NCBI GenBank assembly: GCA_037043015.1
Contig: CM073321.1
Coordinates: 10,486,001-10,550,000 of the forward strand
Length of the DNA: 64,000 nt
Direction of reading: 5' to 3'
Source of the DNA: Bryum argenteum
Taxonomy: Eukaryota; Streptophyta; Bryopsida; Bryales; Bryaceae
The position numbers and the translations under genes were made by a program. The notes beneath the pieces are model-generated. The model was not told the origin of the DNA, ran no database searches, and saw nothing but the letters and a program-made list of their open reading frames with translations. Every line of letters starts with the position of its first letter. Position 1 is the stretch's first letter. Shown here one piece after another: positions 21,236-33,158 of this stretch.

Positions 21236-22240
21236 GAAATCGGGCTTGTTGAGGTGATTGGGGGGGGGTGGCAAAATGGGCGTACGAGTTGTCCCGGACG
21301 GGCCGGCATGCCTGCCCACCGTGATTGTAGGAGGTGTGTAATTTTTTGTGGGTAACAAACTTTGCAGTAAAAAGCCACGTAGGATGTGACGTGTAAGTCT
21401 ATCGTGGCGTTGGGGCGGGTGAAATTGTGTCAAGGCGAGTGAACTTTTGTCAAGGCGGGTGAACTTTTGAAAGGGCGGGTGACATAGAAGGCGGGGCAGG
21501 AGAGGCAGGGGCGGGTGACTGGGGGGCAGGGGCGGGTAACTTGGGGGTTGGTACCAGTTTTTTAATTTATTTTTTTTTCTCCTAATGAGTAGGGCCGGTG
21601 CAAAAAGGGTGGGTCGGGTGCAAAATGAGGTAGGGCGGGTGCAAAATGGGATAGGGCGAGTTCAAAATGGGGTAGGGCGGGTGCAGAAAGGTTAGGGCGG
21701 GTGCAAAATGGGGTAGGGCGGGCGAGTGAGGGGGGAGGGGGGCAAGTGACTCGGGCGGGGGGGGGAGGCGGGTACCAATTTATTTTATTTACTTTTTTTT
21801 TTTTTTAACTATCAATATAAGGGTGGGTTCCAGGTTCGCAAGGCGGATATCCTAGTGGTGGGCGGGTGCAAAGGGGCGGGTGTCTTGGGGGTAGGTAGGG
21901 GAGGAGAGGAGTGCACAAACTCTCCCTTCTCTTCTTTTTTCTTCTTCGTAAACTTGGATTTTTCATTAAAATAGCAAGGGCCCTCGGATTAGCATGTGCA
22001 AATCTAAACATTCTCCGACAATATTTGGGAAACCAAAATCCCGGAATTCATGGAAGAATGTTAGGATTTGCTGACTTCAAAAATACCCTTGCTTTGTTCA
22101 AAGAAGGAGAAGGGTGGGGGAGATGACGAAAGCTCTGGCAAACTTCTTTCCATGGCTCTTGGGAGGGTAAGGGCGGGTGCCATAGTGAATGGCGGATTTC
22201 CAAGGGCAGGGTGGGTGCCATTCGAGCAGGGCGGGTGAAT
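21236..22240 (+). repeat. G-rich minisatellite-like region
   Basis: Degenerate units of about 20-23 bp, GGGCGGGTGCAAAATGGGGT and variants, recur from 21,420 to 21,760 and more loosely over the rest. G-runs on the plus strand are dense, with four or more GGG tracts within 40 bases at many places, so G-quadruplex formation is plausible. A stretch at about 21,905-22,140 inside it looks non-repetitive. Open frames here are compositional. Confidence 0.8.
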
Positions 22241-22241
22241 T

Positions 22242-22242
<1 letters not shown>

Positions 22243-22282
<40 letters not shown>
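22243..22282 (+). repeat. Poly(T) run of 40
   Basis: Uninterrupted T tract directly after the G-rich minisatellite. On the minus strand it would be a poly(A) tail, but no retroelement body is recognisable next to it. Confidence 0.95.
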
Positions 22283-22284
<2 letters not shown>

Positions 22285-22736
22285 TTTTATTCCCTCCTTT
22301 CTCTTGGAACCTTTTCAACTTCCAAACCCCGCACTTTTTCAAATTTGAGCTACCACATCCCAGTTCCCCCTTTTATTCAAAATTTGAGCTACTACATGGC
22401 AAACCTACCTCCCCCTTAGTATTTGCTGTCAAAATTTATATCTCATACTAGTACCAAGGTGATGGCAAGCGTATAGCAAACCAATATATACCAGAATACC
22501 ATAAACAATAAATATTTGAAAGAGCTTGTTCATAATGGAGAATGCATCCTTATCAAATATGTATAAAACAAAAACATTCTTTGGTACTGCATCCAAATAT
22601 CTGAGTTGTTTTAAATACACAAGTATCTAATTTGTCTTAAATACATGTATATCTTGAACATAGAAGGAGAGAAATTGCAAAAAAATAAAATAAATTGTAA
22701 TTATTTTATTTATTTTGGTTTCACAAATACTTATGT

Positions 22737-22915
22737 CCAATGTCAAAACCCACCTTAACATCTACTTCATGAAAAACATCTCATGCTCTAAACTTCACAA
22801 CTAAGAGCTACCATCACTAAATTTCATGCCATAAACTCATACCTTCTTCAATAGATTTGCAATGTGAAGCATACAAACTAGACTTGATTTGAGACCCAAC
22901 CCAAGTGATTTCGTC
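22737..22915 (+). repeat. Direct repeat copy 1 (about 180 bp)
   Basis: It contains ATGTCAAAACCCACCTTAAC, CTCATGCTCTAAACTTCACA and CCAACCCAAGTGATTTCGT. It is repeated at 23,105-23,286 with few differences, 368 bp downstream. Confidence 0.9.
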
Positions 22916-23104
22916 CAAATCGGATATTCTATGAAGAAGTCATGGCCCTTCAAAGTCACAGTCCCTGACCACATTCGTCAACGAAACTGACACCCACTTG
23001 GTCACTTTCAATCATGAATGCCATGTAACCTCATTGATAGAATTATCTCATGATTTCCTCTCACAAAACACAACATCATAATCGAGGTGAGGTTTCAAAT
23101 TTGG

Positions 23105-23286
23105 TGCCCTATGTCAAAACCCACCTCAACATCTACTTCCATGAAAAACATCTCATGCTCTAAACTTTACAACTAAGAGCTACCATCACTAAATTTCATG
23201 CCATAAACTCATGCCTTCTTCAATGGGTTTGCAATGTGAACCATACAAACTAGACTTGATTTGAGATCCAACCCAAGTGATTTCGT
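23105..23286 (+). repeat. Direct repeat copy 2 (about 180 bp)
   Basis: Second copy of the 22,737-22,915 repeat. It ends at CAAGTGATTTCGT immediately upstream of the gene 1 exon of element B, so the duplication sits in the likely promoter region of that gene. Confidence 0.9.
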
Positions 23287-23469
23287 TCCCCTCCACGTTC
23301 TTGATCTCTGGGTGGAAAAAAATGTATTGGGAAACGACTGGGAAGTTGGAGGTGACCGAAGATGAGATAATCGCTTCGACGGACTTTCGCATTCCTCAGC
23401 AGGTATGTGTTTGTTCTCTTCTCATAATGTCAGTTGGTCCTCATTTAGAATCCTTGTACGGAATCGTCG

Positions 23470-25437
23470 TTTGGGATCCTCGTTTTTGATTGTGGTGTTA
23501 TCAACATTCGTCAACGAAACTGCTTGAGCTCTTCCAGCTTGAACAGCTGATGTAGGACCACGAATTCGGCAGCCTCGTAGAGTTTTGAAATCCGCACAGT
23601 CTTTGATCAGCACGCTTAGAACCTGCTCACCTCGGTAGCATTCGTCAACGAAACTGCCTTGCGGTACTCGTGTGGTGGGCATGTGGAAGATCGGTGTGGT
23701 TAGAATCTGATCGGAGCCCTGTAGAAGCCGGCTCTGGGATCCTCGTTTTTGACGCGCGAGTTTGAATGCATAGCCCCGTTAGCAAGCGCACTTTGAGCGA
23801 GCGGGGTTCGGACCCATACAGGCATCGCCAAAGCTTGCGCTCTCACGCATGATTCTGTCTTCGATCACGCGGTGAGGCCCAGCAAGTTCGGTAAGTTCAT
23901 GGTGGACGCTGTGTGCATCCAATTCGGGTACTCTGCCAGGGTGTATCAGTGATCGATCGCCAGAACACTAGGAGAAGCTTGGTCGGTTTTGTCAACGAAA
24001 CTGATATTCTATGAGCTCCAAAACTAGCATTGAACTGGATGGTGCATGCTTCAATTCTGCTCGACTGTCCGTGGTTGGTATCTTATTTTTTGAGGAGGAA
24101 AATTCCGCATTTGGGATCCTTGTTTTTGATTGTGGTGTTATCAACATTCGTCAACGAAACTGCTTGAGCTCTTCCAGCTTGAACAGCTGATGTAGGACCA
24201 CGAATTCGGCAGCCTCGTAGAGTTTTGAAATCCGCACAGTCTTTGATCAGCACGCTTAGAACCTGCTCACCTCGGTAGCATTCGTCAACGAAACTGCCTT
24301 GCGGTACTCGTGTGGTGGGCATGTGGAAGATCGGTGTGGTTAGAATCTGATCGGAGCCCTGTAGAAGCCGGCTCTGGGATCCTCGTTTTTGACGCGCGAG
24401 TTTGAATGCATAGCCCCGTTAGCAAGCGCACTTTGAGCGAGCGGGGTTCGGACCCATACAGGCATCGCCAAAGCTTGCGCTCTCACGCATGATTCTGTCT
24501 TCGATCACGCGGTGAGGCCCAGCAAGTTCGGTAAGTTCATGGTGGACGCTGTGTGCATCCAATTCGGGTACTCTGCCAGGGTGTATCAGTGATCGATCGC
24601 CAGAACACTAGGAGAAGCTTGGTCGGTTTTGTCAACGAAACTGATATTCTATGAGCTCCAAAACTAGCATTGAACTGGATGGTGCATGCTTCAATTCTGC
24701 TCGACTGTCCGTGGTTGGTATCTTATTTTTTGAGGAGGAAAATTCCGCATTTGGGATCCTTGTTTTTGATTGTGGTGTTATCAACATTCGTCAACGAAAC
24801 TGCTTGAGCTCTTCCAGCTTGAACAGCTGATGTAGGACCACGAATTCGGCAGCCTCGTAGAGTTTCAGAATCCGCACAGTCTTTGATCAGTACGCTTAGA
24901 ACCTGCTCACCTCGGTAGCATTCGTCAATGAAATTGCCTTGCGGTACCTGTGTGGTTAGAATGTGGAAGATCGATGTAGTTAGAATCTGATCGGAGCCCT
25001 GTAGAAGCCGGCTCTAGGATCCTTGTTTTTGACGCGCGAGTTTGAATGCATAGCCCGGTTAGCAAGCGCACTTCGAGCGAGCGGGGTTCGGACCCATACA
25101 GGCATCGCCAAAGCTCGCGTTCTCATGCACGATTCTGTTTTTGATCACGCGGTGAGGCCCAGCAAGTTTGGTAAGTTTGTGGTGGACGCATCCAATTCCA
25201 CCGCGTGATCAAAGACAGAATCCGCGTCCACCACGAAGTTTGGTAAGATCGTGGTGGTGCATCCAATTCGATGTGACTCTACCAAGGTGTATGAGTGATC
25301 GATCACCAGAAGACAAGGAGAAGCTCGGTCGGTTTTGTCAACGAAATTGATATTCTATGAGCTCCGAAACTGACATTGAATTGGATGGTGCCTGCTTCAA
25401 ATTGCTGATGGACTGTCCGCATTTGGTATCTTCTTTT
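23470..25437 (+). repeat. Three tandem 640-bp repeats
   Basis: Units begin at 23,470, 24,110 and 24,750 with TTTGGGATCC. Units 1 and 2 are the same length and appear almost identical throughout. Unit 3 is diverged and carries a local inverted duplication. A short sub-motif, TTCGTCAACGAAACTG, occurs several times per unit. The near identity of units 1 and 2 points to recent expansion. The array lies wholly inside the gene 1 intron. Confidence 0.95.
25131..25222. repeat. Inverted repeat within third 640-bp unit
   Basis: GATTCTGTTTTTGATCACGC GGTG (25,131-25,154) is repeated in reverse complement at 25,199-25,222 with 22 of 24 positions paired. The arms could form a hairpin with a 44-base loop. 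The two intact units lack this inversion. Confidence 0.85.
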
Positions 25438-26111
25438 TTGGTGGCATATTGTTATCAGGGACGTTATGTAGGAAATTATGAGTTGATTTAAATCTTCCGT
25501 CATTTCATTATGAACACCAATATTTCTTCTCTCATCTCATTGAGAATATTATACTGACGCCCTGAATTTTTATTGTGTTTGCTCATGTAGGAATCGATTG
25601 ACTTCGAGCCAGAGGACTCTTATGTGGAGTCTGAGAGCGATAGCGATTTGTCTAGCATGTGAGCTAGAGTCATAGACGTAGAGGATAAACGCACATTGGT
25701 TCGGGCACTTCCAGCTGCTACTTTAGATACTAACACCGACTTTGCTCAATCAACATTGACTGCTCCTGTGACTGTTGTTGAAGATCAACGGGCTACTTAC
25801 ATGAAGTGGTGGAGGGCGCGTAATAAGCGATTGCGCTTAGAAGCTCAAGCTTGAGCTAGACTTGGCCCACGACGTTCTAAGAGGATTGCGGCAAAGTCTA
25901 GCTAGAATAATACATTCTACTTTTGTGACAATATTCTCACATGATACATTATCAGACCACATGACACAGTTCATGTGGTCTTCAATTGTAATTTTTTGTA
26001 CAACTCTATTTCTATATGATTTATCATTATTGATTACTGAATTTTATCGGTACTCTTGCGGAGACCCCACTATCAAATGCCTCGTTGTCATCTGAGAGCG
26101 ATCCTATCGAC

Positions 26112-29100
26112 ATGGCAACAACTAAAGGTCGTGATGGGGGACAGCAGTGAGGTTCGCCATCGACTACCGCTCAGACTCATACCGCGCAACGCCCTCAACT
26201 CACCTCACAATCTCCCATAGTCGAAGATGAAGATGACGATATTCAAGAGATAATTTCGGATACACAGCCTTCGTGCGATAATGTCGATGTCGACGAAGGG
26301 AATACATTTATGGTAGCAGCGTCTCCAATTGTTAGATCTGCCGGGAAACTCCTTCTTTCCCAGATATTGTGGAGGTTGGGGTTGTTGAAATGCCAAGTCA
26401 TTTGGCTGAGATGGATCCTATGTGGAGCGCCGACGAGTTACGAGCTCAACAAGAGGGAAACTCTATCAAACCTGTCGAGAAATCTTGACTTCATATCCCC
26501 CTTTGTCGCCTCTTCCGTTACCCCAAGGTCCGTCCCATTATAGAAACAGATGTTTGCAAATTGGCAAACGAGTTTGTTAAAGGTTATCGAGAGGGCGATC
26601 GCGTTCTATATGTTTCTCGCTTTAGCAAGAACGGAAAGCAACGGTTGGTGAAGGACGATGATGCGGTTTGGAATAACCCTCATTGGAAAGCGGCAAATGA
26701 TCGGTTCAAAATCTCATTGCAAGCCGATCCGGACCTTTGCCAATTCATTGGCAAATACTTCTACGTCTATGAGGGGAATCATCGCGTCACTGCTTGGATG
26801 CGGTTCATTGAGCAAATGCGCAGAGATGATCCGGATTGGTATTTCTTTGTCGATTGCATTGTCCTTGACGGACGTGCGGAATACAAAGTACTAATCAACG
26901 CGATGAATGACATCAACTGATTAGTTTAATTTGTATGATATTCTTTGACTGTAGTGTATTATACACACTATATATATTTATGAAATCACTTCATGAACAG
27001 GTCCACAGAGCATGATCATGTAGAAGATAGCCTGCCATCGAGGTTGCATCGCATGCGCCAGTTTGGCAAGATGCCACTTGAAGAATGAAAACCCCTGATC
27101 TTTGCTGAGGACTAGAATTATTGTTACACTGCAAAAGATAAGCTGAGGCAAATTTGGTACTTTGTGACTAAAGACGTCTTCATCAAGTTCCTCTACGCGG
27201 TACGTCATTAATCATATCTTCTATATGAATTCATTTTCAACTAGGCTTTTTACGTTCTCTAACATGCGTTCTTTGATCGTCCAGAGGCAATGTGCTGAGG
27301 TCGTCGACGAAGCCCAAGCCCAGTAGTACGAGGACACTTCCATAAACGAGAGGACAACGCAAGGAGTTTGGACGGCAATGGACGAGGCTCTCAAGGCTGA
27401 GATTAAACAAATTTGACAAAAGGATTTCGACAAAATGCTTGCCATTGCTAATCCAGAGTTAGGAAAAGCATTTGAGCAAGAAGAATGAATTCTGTCGACA
27501 AAACTTAGTGTTTTCTCACGATCCCTTGTCGACACCCCTCTATTTAAATTTTTAATCTCTTTGTTGTATTTCGATGTAGATCAATCTTCATTATAGCCGT
27601 CAGAAGGATCCCAAGATGTCTCTGGAGCGCCTCCAGAAGGTCGCCACCACCAACGTTTCGAAGGAACTCAAGTGAAAACCATATGCCTTTTTGGTGGAAC
27701 AACACTCCGGCATTCCGACGTAGTGTTCGCTTTCCAGATCCGGTCGAGATGAAAGACAGGGCCTTGGAGGCATGGCTTGCTTGTGCAGCACTGTGGTCGC
27801 AGGTACTTAATACCCACTCAATCACATTCCTTACCATTATGTCCATACCAATTTATGATGTATTTTACTAACTTCCATCGTTGACCGCAGTTAGCGACGT
27901 AGGAGGTGGACAAGTTCTTCAAACAAGAGATTCCCCAAATCCCGAACCTTGACGCAATTTTGATGCCCGAAGAGTAAGTCGAAAAATGGCGACTTCTTTT
28001 ATGGGATAAGACTTTTGATGCTTACGTAGGGCCCAAAGCCAGCCCTAAGTTCCTTAAAGGCTCCCACATCGACAAGATTGGCGGGGGTGCTCAAACTAAG
28101 AAGCGATTGATGTTCAGGTTCGAGCACGCCGTTTTGCATTGTCTATTTTCTTATCATCAAATTCTTCCAAGTGATTCTAAGTGATTATACTCATTGTAGG
28201 TAAATCAAACAAGAGCTCATTGCTAAGGGTGGTCTCGCTACATTGGGCATTCCATTTGAGTTCCAAGTCCCGTATTTGAAGAAGAAATCGATGTCGATTT
28301 TTTCCAATGATCGGAGGCAGCGGTTCAAGATGGCTTTACTGTTGACTGGTGGTTAGTTTCTAGAGTCTAAAAACCCACCATGATCACAAGGAAGAGAAGC
28401 ATCTTGTGCAAATTAGCGGAATCGGTCGACGCCGCTCCTGTGGCACTACAGGTTGATGATAATGACGACGACTTCTGCATGCTTTCGGGTGCTCCACCAC
28501 CACCACCCCCCCCCCCCCCGTGGCTGGACCAAAAGGTAGAGGACATGCAGGTGGCAGCCGCAAACGTCACAAAAAAGAGCCTACCCCTGAGCCAGAGGAC
28601 GAAGGACAAGGAGAGGAGGTGGAGGAGCACGAAGAGAATGACGAAGACAATGAGGGAGAGCATGAAGATGTTCCCATTCTCGATGAGCTTGCAGGTCGTG
28701 CAGATTGAAATGTATGTAAGTTACCTTTTCCTTGTGTACTTTGTTAATTATCTAACATGTGCGCTTCTGTATACATTAAAGTTCAAAGAGAAGTTGTTAT
28801 GACACAAGCTTCCTAAGGGACGGTTGTCAACAACGGTGGGCGTGGTGTAAGAGGTCCAGCTGCCTCAGATAGGCAGGCAGTTCTGCCACAAAGGCATGCT
28901 CGAGGGTGGACACAAGCATCTAAGGGTGGGGTTTTGAATGTGGGATCTACTCCTCCATCGTCGTCAGCCGCCTGTGAATCCCCTCTGTCACATGGACCGA
29001 CGCAATCTAATGGACCCATGCGTCCCGTAGTTATTCCCAAAAATGTGGGTAGTACCTCATCTTCTCCTACAACTGTGACGCTCCCTATGTTCCTAGAAAA

Positions 29101-30563
29101 AGGAGACACGGCCGCCTTGGTTGAGCAGTCTACAAAGGGTGCAGGCTGGGTAGACGCTATTCAGGCTATGGTTCAACACATTAAGAAGGTAAATCCCTCT
29201 CTAACTATGGATTGCTTTCTTACTAAAGTTACTCTATTATGTTTATTGGTTTCCAAATACTTTGTGTCTAATCCACAGATTGAAAAGGGTAGGGACTATT
29301 CTTGCGAGAAGATGGAGGTTAAGCCCAAACATCCCGGGATTGACCTTATCTTTGCAGACGTTCCCGAGATTTTGCCCGTGCTTGGTGTCTCGCCGGACGT
29401 AGTTCCCGTATGGAACAAGCGTGCTTCGTATTACTTCGAGTCCATTTTTGTCTTCGCCTCATACCATTTAACTGACCTTGGGACTATCCTTATTATGCAC
29501 CCCAAGGACGTCAAAATGGACCGCATCCTCCGCGAACATGCTAGTATTTACAATTTCCGGCTTGTGCGAGAGTGATAAGCCTATAACTTCCTTCCTTTGG
29601 TTAAACCTGGTGCTACCGCAAGAGAGGTATACTTCGAATATTGCACTTGGTTTAATCTCTCATTTCAACATTACCTTCTCTTATTTCAAATTGCTTATTG
29701 CAGACCCATAACTTTACCATCAAGGTCTATGCTCGTAAGGACTTTGTGAAAATGTTCAATGTACGACAAGTGGCGCAAGCATACGCATGAGTCGCAATCA
29801 TACCTGACAAGTATGACATGGTCAGTAACTTTGCTGACGCGAGTTCCATTACCTACCGCACTAACGCGAAGCCGTGGCGCGGCTGACGTGAGAAGGATCC
29901 ATCGTTTTTGCAGTGCTTTGTGGATTGCCTCACGGACGATGGGAGAATTGTGTTTGACTTCAGCGCTAGTACCGGTAAAACTTCAAGTTCCCATTATAAG
30001 CAGTTTGCAAATTGATATTTTCAATACTCATGTGGATTTCCAAATGTGCAGGTGCTTCAATCATCGCATGTGCACGCTCCAATCGTCACCTCATTGCTTT
30101 TGAGGCAGATGAGGAAATTTTTGATGGGCTTTTGGCGACCTTCAAGCACCCTAAACCGTTGGAAGAAGAGAGTGGGGAATCAGCCTCTGGTGACGATTAC
30201 GACTCCGATGAACCGTATCTGAAGAAACCTCGCACTTATATTGGTGTGTACTCCATTCAATTCATTGACTTTTTGTGATTTCAAAGTCCGTACTACAATT
30301 AGAGCATTCACTGGTTATGATTATTTAGCTATGCAGGCATCTCAAGACACTTGACCCAAAACGCTCATCTCATCAATAGCCCACCTTCTACACTTGCTCT
30401 ACCCTCTTATGCGGAGCATGTTGCTCGGGCTTTCGTCGCGGCTCCAACTCCTCCTGTACCGAATGCTTCACGCTGACGCTTTAGAGCTGGTGTGCTTAGG
30501 TACATTGATTTAGAGGCAGATCAGTGTGACCACCATTTTAATGGTGCTTCACCTTCATCGTAG
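26112..30563 (+). pseudogene. Element B gene 2: ParB-like plus DNA-methyltransferase-like protein
   Basis: Second copy of the element A gene. Exons by comparison: 26,112-26,919, 27,001-27,199, 27,285-27,483, 27,580-27,802, 27,891-28,117, 28,200-29,188, 29,279-29,626, 29,704-29,974, 30,052-30,243, 30,337-30,563. Intron positions match those of A one for one. The ParB-like part keeps KVRPIIETDVCKLANEF and YVYEGNHRVTAWMR. The methyltransferase part keeps DLIFADVP (motif IV place) and VFDFSASTGAS with HLIAFEADEEIF (motif I). Many stops occur (for example after GGQQ in the first exon, and in exons 2, 3, 5 and 9), and donors are lost after 26,919 and 27,483, so it cannot make protein. The ParB-like and motif I regions are better conserved than the linkers, which argues that both copies descend from a functional gene. 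Confidence 0.75.
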
Positions 30564-31540
30564 TGTGTTTATTTTTTTTACTATTTCAGAGATGACTATG
30601 TAGGACCAACTCTCATGAGTTGCCTTACCCTACAACTCATTACTTTCATATGATTTACATTATTTTACATATATGTGTGTTTGCCAGTATCGAAACCTTC
30701 AATCGTATTGAACAATTTCAGTGTCCAATTCTGTACTCGATCTATATGTTGGATTTACTTGTCACACCCTACTATTTCAAATGACATTTAAAATTCTAAA
30801 ACGTATACAAGTTCTTATAGGTCACTGCTACTCTATATTTGTCAATGTCTATAGAAGCTTCTAGTTTTTCCCTATTAGCTCAGGATAGCTGCCTTGTGCA
30901 CAACGCGATGCTCAAACGAGCCCAATGGGGATCGAACCCGGACCTCCGCTATGCCATCATTATGTCTAAACCGTCCACTACATTAAATTAAACGATGAGA
31001 CAGTTTCTATTACTGAAAATTGAATTATATATCTTATTGTTATTTATATTTTTTCCTTTATCAATATTGTTTCACAACATGCGCAGTATTCCTCGCCGGG
31101 CTTGTGTGAGCAGCGCGTTACACAAGAGGCAACTATCTAAGGATGTAGTATAGATCTCGAGGGTTCTTCGCTTTCGTTGAATTTTTGTTGTATTTTCATG
31201 ATGGCGTCAGCCCTAAACACTAAACCCAAAAACAATTTTTAGAATTACCTAAAATATATGTTCAATTTAACCTTTAAATAGTCATGCCTCCAATTTACAC
31301 GTTCATCAATATAATGACATCAGCCCTACTTTCAATATATTCACATAAAATCTTCAAGACAATACAAATGAAATATTTTTGGGAGGTGGGACCCACATTT
31401 AAAGAAGACCCAACACCACGGAATTAGGGACCTTAAACCCTAAAAATAGACATTTTAAGATAGTACAGTACAAAATTAAGTGGTAATAGGGTACTTTACT
31501 TTGAAAAAAATTGTTATAAAATAGTCAAAATTGTTCCGTC
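30564..31540 (+). other. Element B right subterminal region
   Basis: No gene. It contains a tRNA-like block (30,875-30,955), two copies of a GTCAGCCCTA-type motif (near 31,204 and 31,317) and AT-rich DNA. The order matches element A. Confidence 0.6.
30875..30955 (-). other. tRNA-like conserved block of element B
   Basis: On the minus strand, GGTTCGATCC (30,929-30,938) is a canonical Pol III box B, and a possible box A (GTGGACGGTTTAGAC) lies about 40 bases upstream on that strand. The part shared with element A is GCTCGTTTGAGC and GCAGCTATCCTGAGCTA. No full cloverleaf is drawn with confidence. Confidence 0.5.
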
Positions 31541-31558
31541 ACCGCTCTACGCTCTACC

Positions 31559-31573
31559 CTCTACGCTCACGCC
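31559..31573 (-). repeat. Right terminal inverted repeat core of element B
   Basis: CTCTACGCTCACGCC, reverse complement of the left core at 18,571-18,585. CTCTACGCTC-type repeats extend inward to about 31,540. Confidence 0.85.
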
Positions 31574-31585
31574 TCTACGCTCCCC

Positions 31586-31595
31586 TACCACCGAG
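31586..31595 (+). repeat. Target-site duplication, right, of element B
   Basis: TACCACCGAG, identical to 18,549-18,558. Confidence 0.88.
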
Positions 31596-33158
31596 GAAGG
31601 CATAGACGATTCTTTTAATGAACCATATATCCAAGCTGCCTCGTTGGACGACAGCCTTGCCACCACGAAAACCCAAAACGATTGGAGACAAGATATCATG
31701 GCCTACTTAGTTCAGGGCATCGTCCCCAGAGGACTAGCGGGCACACAAAAAATCAATTTTGTGCGAATCACGTTGTCATACACCGTGGTTGACGGCAGAC
31801 TGTATCGCAAAGGGGCTGATATCAAGATCAGACTCTGTGTACCTACAAAGGATACAGATCATCGCTACCCTCCACGATGGCCCCGCAGGCGAACACTAGG
31901 GACCTGATACTACTATTAAAAAGATACTTGCTTCCAAATATTGGTGGCCGACAGTACACAAGGATGTATTTGCATATATCAAAAATTGCCACGCTTGCCA
32001 AGTTGCCACCACCAATTTCCAACATCAAGGAAAGGTACCACTCAACCCATAACGCCATTGGGACCATTTTAGCGGTGGGGACTAGATTTTGTAAGGCCAA
32101 TGAAACCAACAACCAAACAAGGATACATATACATCCTTGTTGCCACGGATTACACCATCAAGTAGATAGAGGCTAAGCCATTACGCAACAACACCGCCAT
32201 GGTAATAGCCACATTCCTCTATCAGAACATCATTACTCGTTTTGGATGTCCCTTGGAAATCGTCTCAGATCAAGGCACGCATTTTGTGAATGCAATCATC
32301 GGGGATCTCATGGATAACCACCTCATCAAGCATAGAACAAGCACAGTATATTACCCCCAAGGAAACGGCCAGGCGGAATCCACAAACAAAACTATCCTTA
32401 CAATGCTGCACAAGTTTGTGATCACTACCCAGGTGGACCGAGATGACTGCTTGCCCACAGCATTGTGGTCCTAGAAGGTGGCGACTAAAGCAGCCACTCA
32501 AGTCAGCCCTTTTGAGTTAGTTTGTGGGACCCAGCCCTTGTTACCAACGGAATACATTGTTCCCACATTTAAATCCATGCAGCCACGGGACTACCAACCT
32601 TATCACGTTTTATCAGCCCGTGTGGAAGATCTTCACAGGCTCGAGGAATTCCAAGGAGACGCAAAGATGAACATCTTACAAAGACAGGAACTGAGCGCAG
32701 AATATTTCCAAGGCTCTAAACCCCCCTCGAATATTCCAAAAAGGTGATCAAGTACTATGGTGTCTAAGAGATCCAAAAATTCAGAAATCCAAATTGGGTG
32801 CAATTAGCTTTGCCAAACATTACGGTTCTCGTGGTAAACAGCAATAACTACAATGCCCACGCAACCATCATCAACACGATAAAACTCAAGAAGTATCATA
32901 CGAATACCCCCAACCAACATACATCAGTATGCTTAGGACAGCTGCAAAACCTCCAGTCCACAGAGGCGCAGGTGCATCACAGACTCCACAGATGCTAGGG
33001 AAATCGGCCTTCCGTTAGTATATCTAAGTCATGTCCAAGTAGTCCACAACACCGGCCGCAACAAGAGGTACAACTATCATCACCACGGAAATGCGGTCAT
33101 CATGGTAGATGAGGGGAACTCCATTGAATTACCCACGCTAGCCATGATAGACACTTAA
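31596..33158 (+). pseudogene. Gypsy pol second half: integrase
   Basis: Continuation of the pol at 16,740-18,558. After RRLYRKGADI-type lead-in (VVDGRLYRKGAD), the zinc-binding HHCC part is readable in a shifted frame (LHDGPAGEH, YWWPTVHKDVFAYIKNCHAC). The catalytic core follows: VATDYTIK (first Asp), SDQGTHFVNAIIGD (second Asp) and PQGNGQAESTNKTI (Glu), then ALWS-stop-KVATKAATQVSPFELVCG. Several frame changes and stops show decay. The likely end is the TAA at 33,156. Confidence 0.88.

Larger units (their letters stand above)
23322..25905 (+). pseudogene. Element B gene 1: charged protein with basic C-tail
   Basis: Counterpart of the element A gene at 3696-6560. Exons proposed: 23,322-23,403 (MYWETTGKLEVTEDEIIAS to RIPQQ, ending CAG before GTATGTG) and 25,591-25,905 (after GCTCATGTAG), joined in phase 0. 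The last exon keeps SESDSDLS and the basic tail ARLGPRRSKRIAAK of the A copy. In-frame stops follow DLSSM and LRLEAQA, so the copy is broken. The first exon is not clearly similar to that of A, so the true N-terminus is uncertain in both. The intron (2.2 kb) holds three 640-bp repeats, whereas the matching intron of A holds a different array. Confidence 0.5.
18559..31585 (+). mobile_element. Element B: 13.0-kb TIR transposon carrying ParB/methyltransferase gene
   Basis: The element is bounded by a perfect 10-bp target duplication inside a gypsy pol frame. Inverted 15-bp cores (GGCGTGAGCGTAGAG) lie exactly 12 bp from each end. Similarity between the two ends continues weakly inward: the left arm has CTTATTACCGTGGA, and the right end of element A, inverted, has CCTATTACCATGGA. 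Contents in order: a gene-poor left arm with a SINE piece, degenerate repeats and a G-rich minisatellite (18.6-23.3 kb); gene 1 with a 640-bp tandem array in its intron (23.3-25.9 kb); gene 2 (26.1-30.6 kb); and a subterminal region like that of element A. Both genes are broken. The absence of a recognisable transposase means it is non-autonomous, decayed, or moved by an unfamiliar protein. Confidence 0.85.

Noticed and set aside
22061-22342. Minus-strand frame with a long poly-Lys run
   Set aside because: Translation of the poly(T)/poly(A) tract.
23470-25437. CRISPR-like array
   Set aside because: Repeat units are 640 bp in head-to-tail tandem with no spacer pattern, inside a plant transposon intron.
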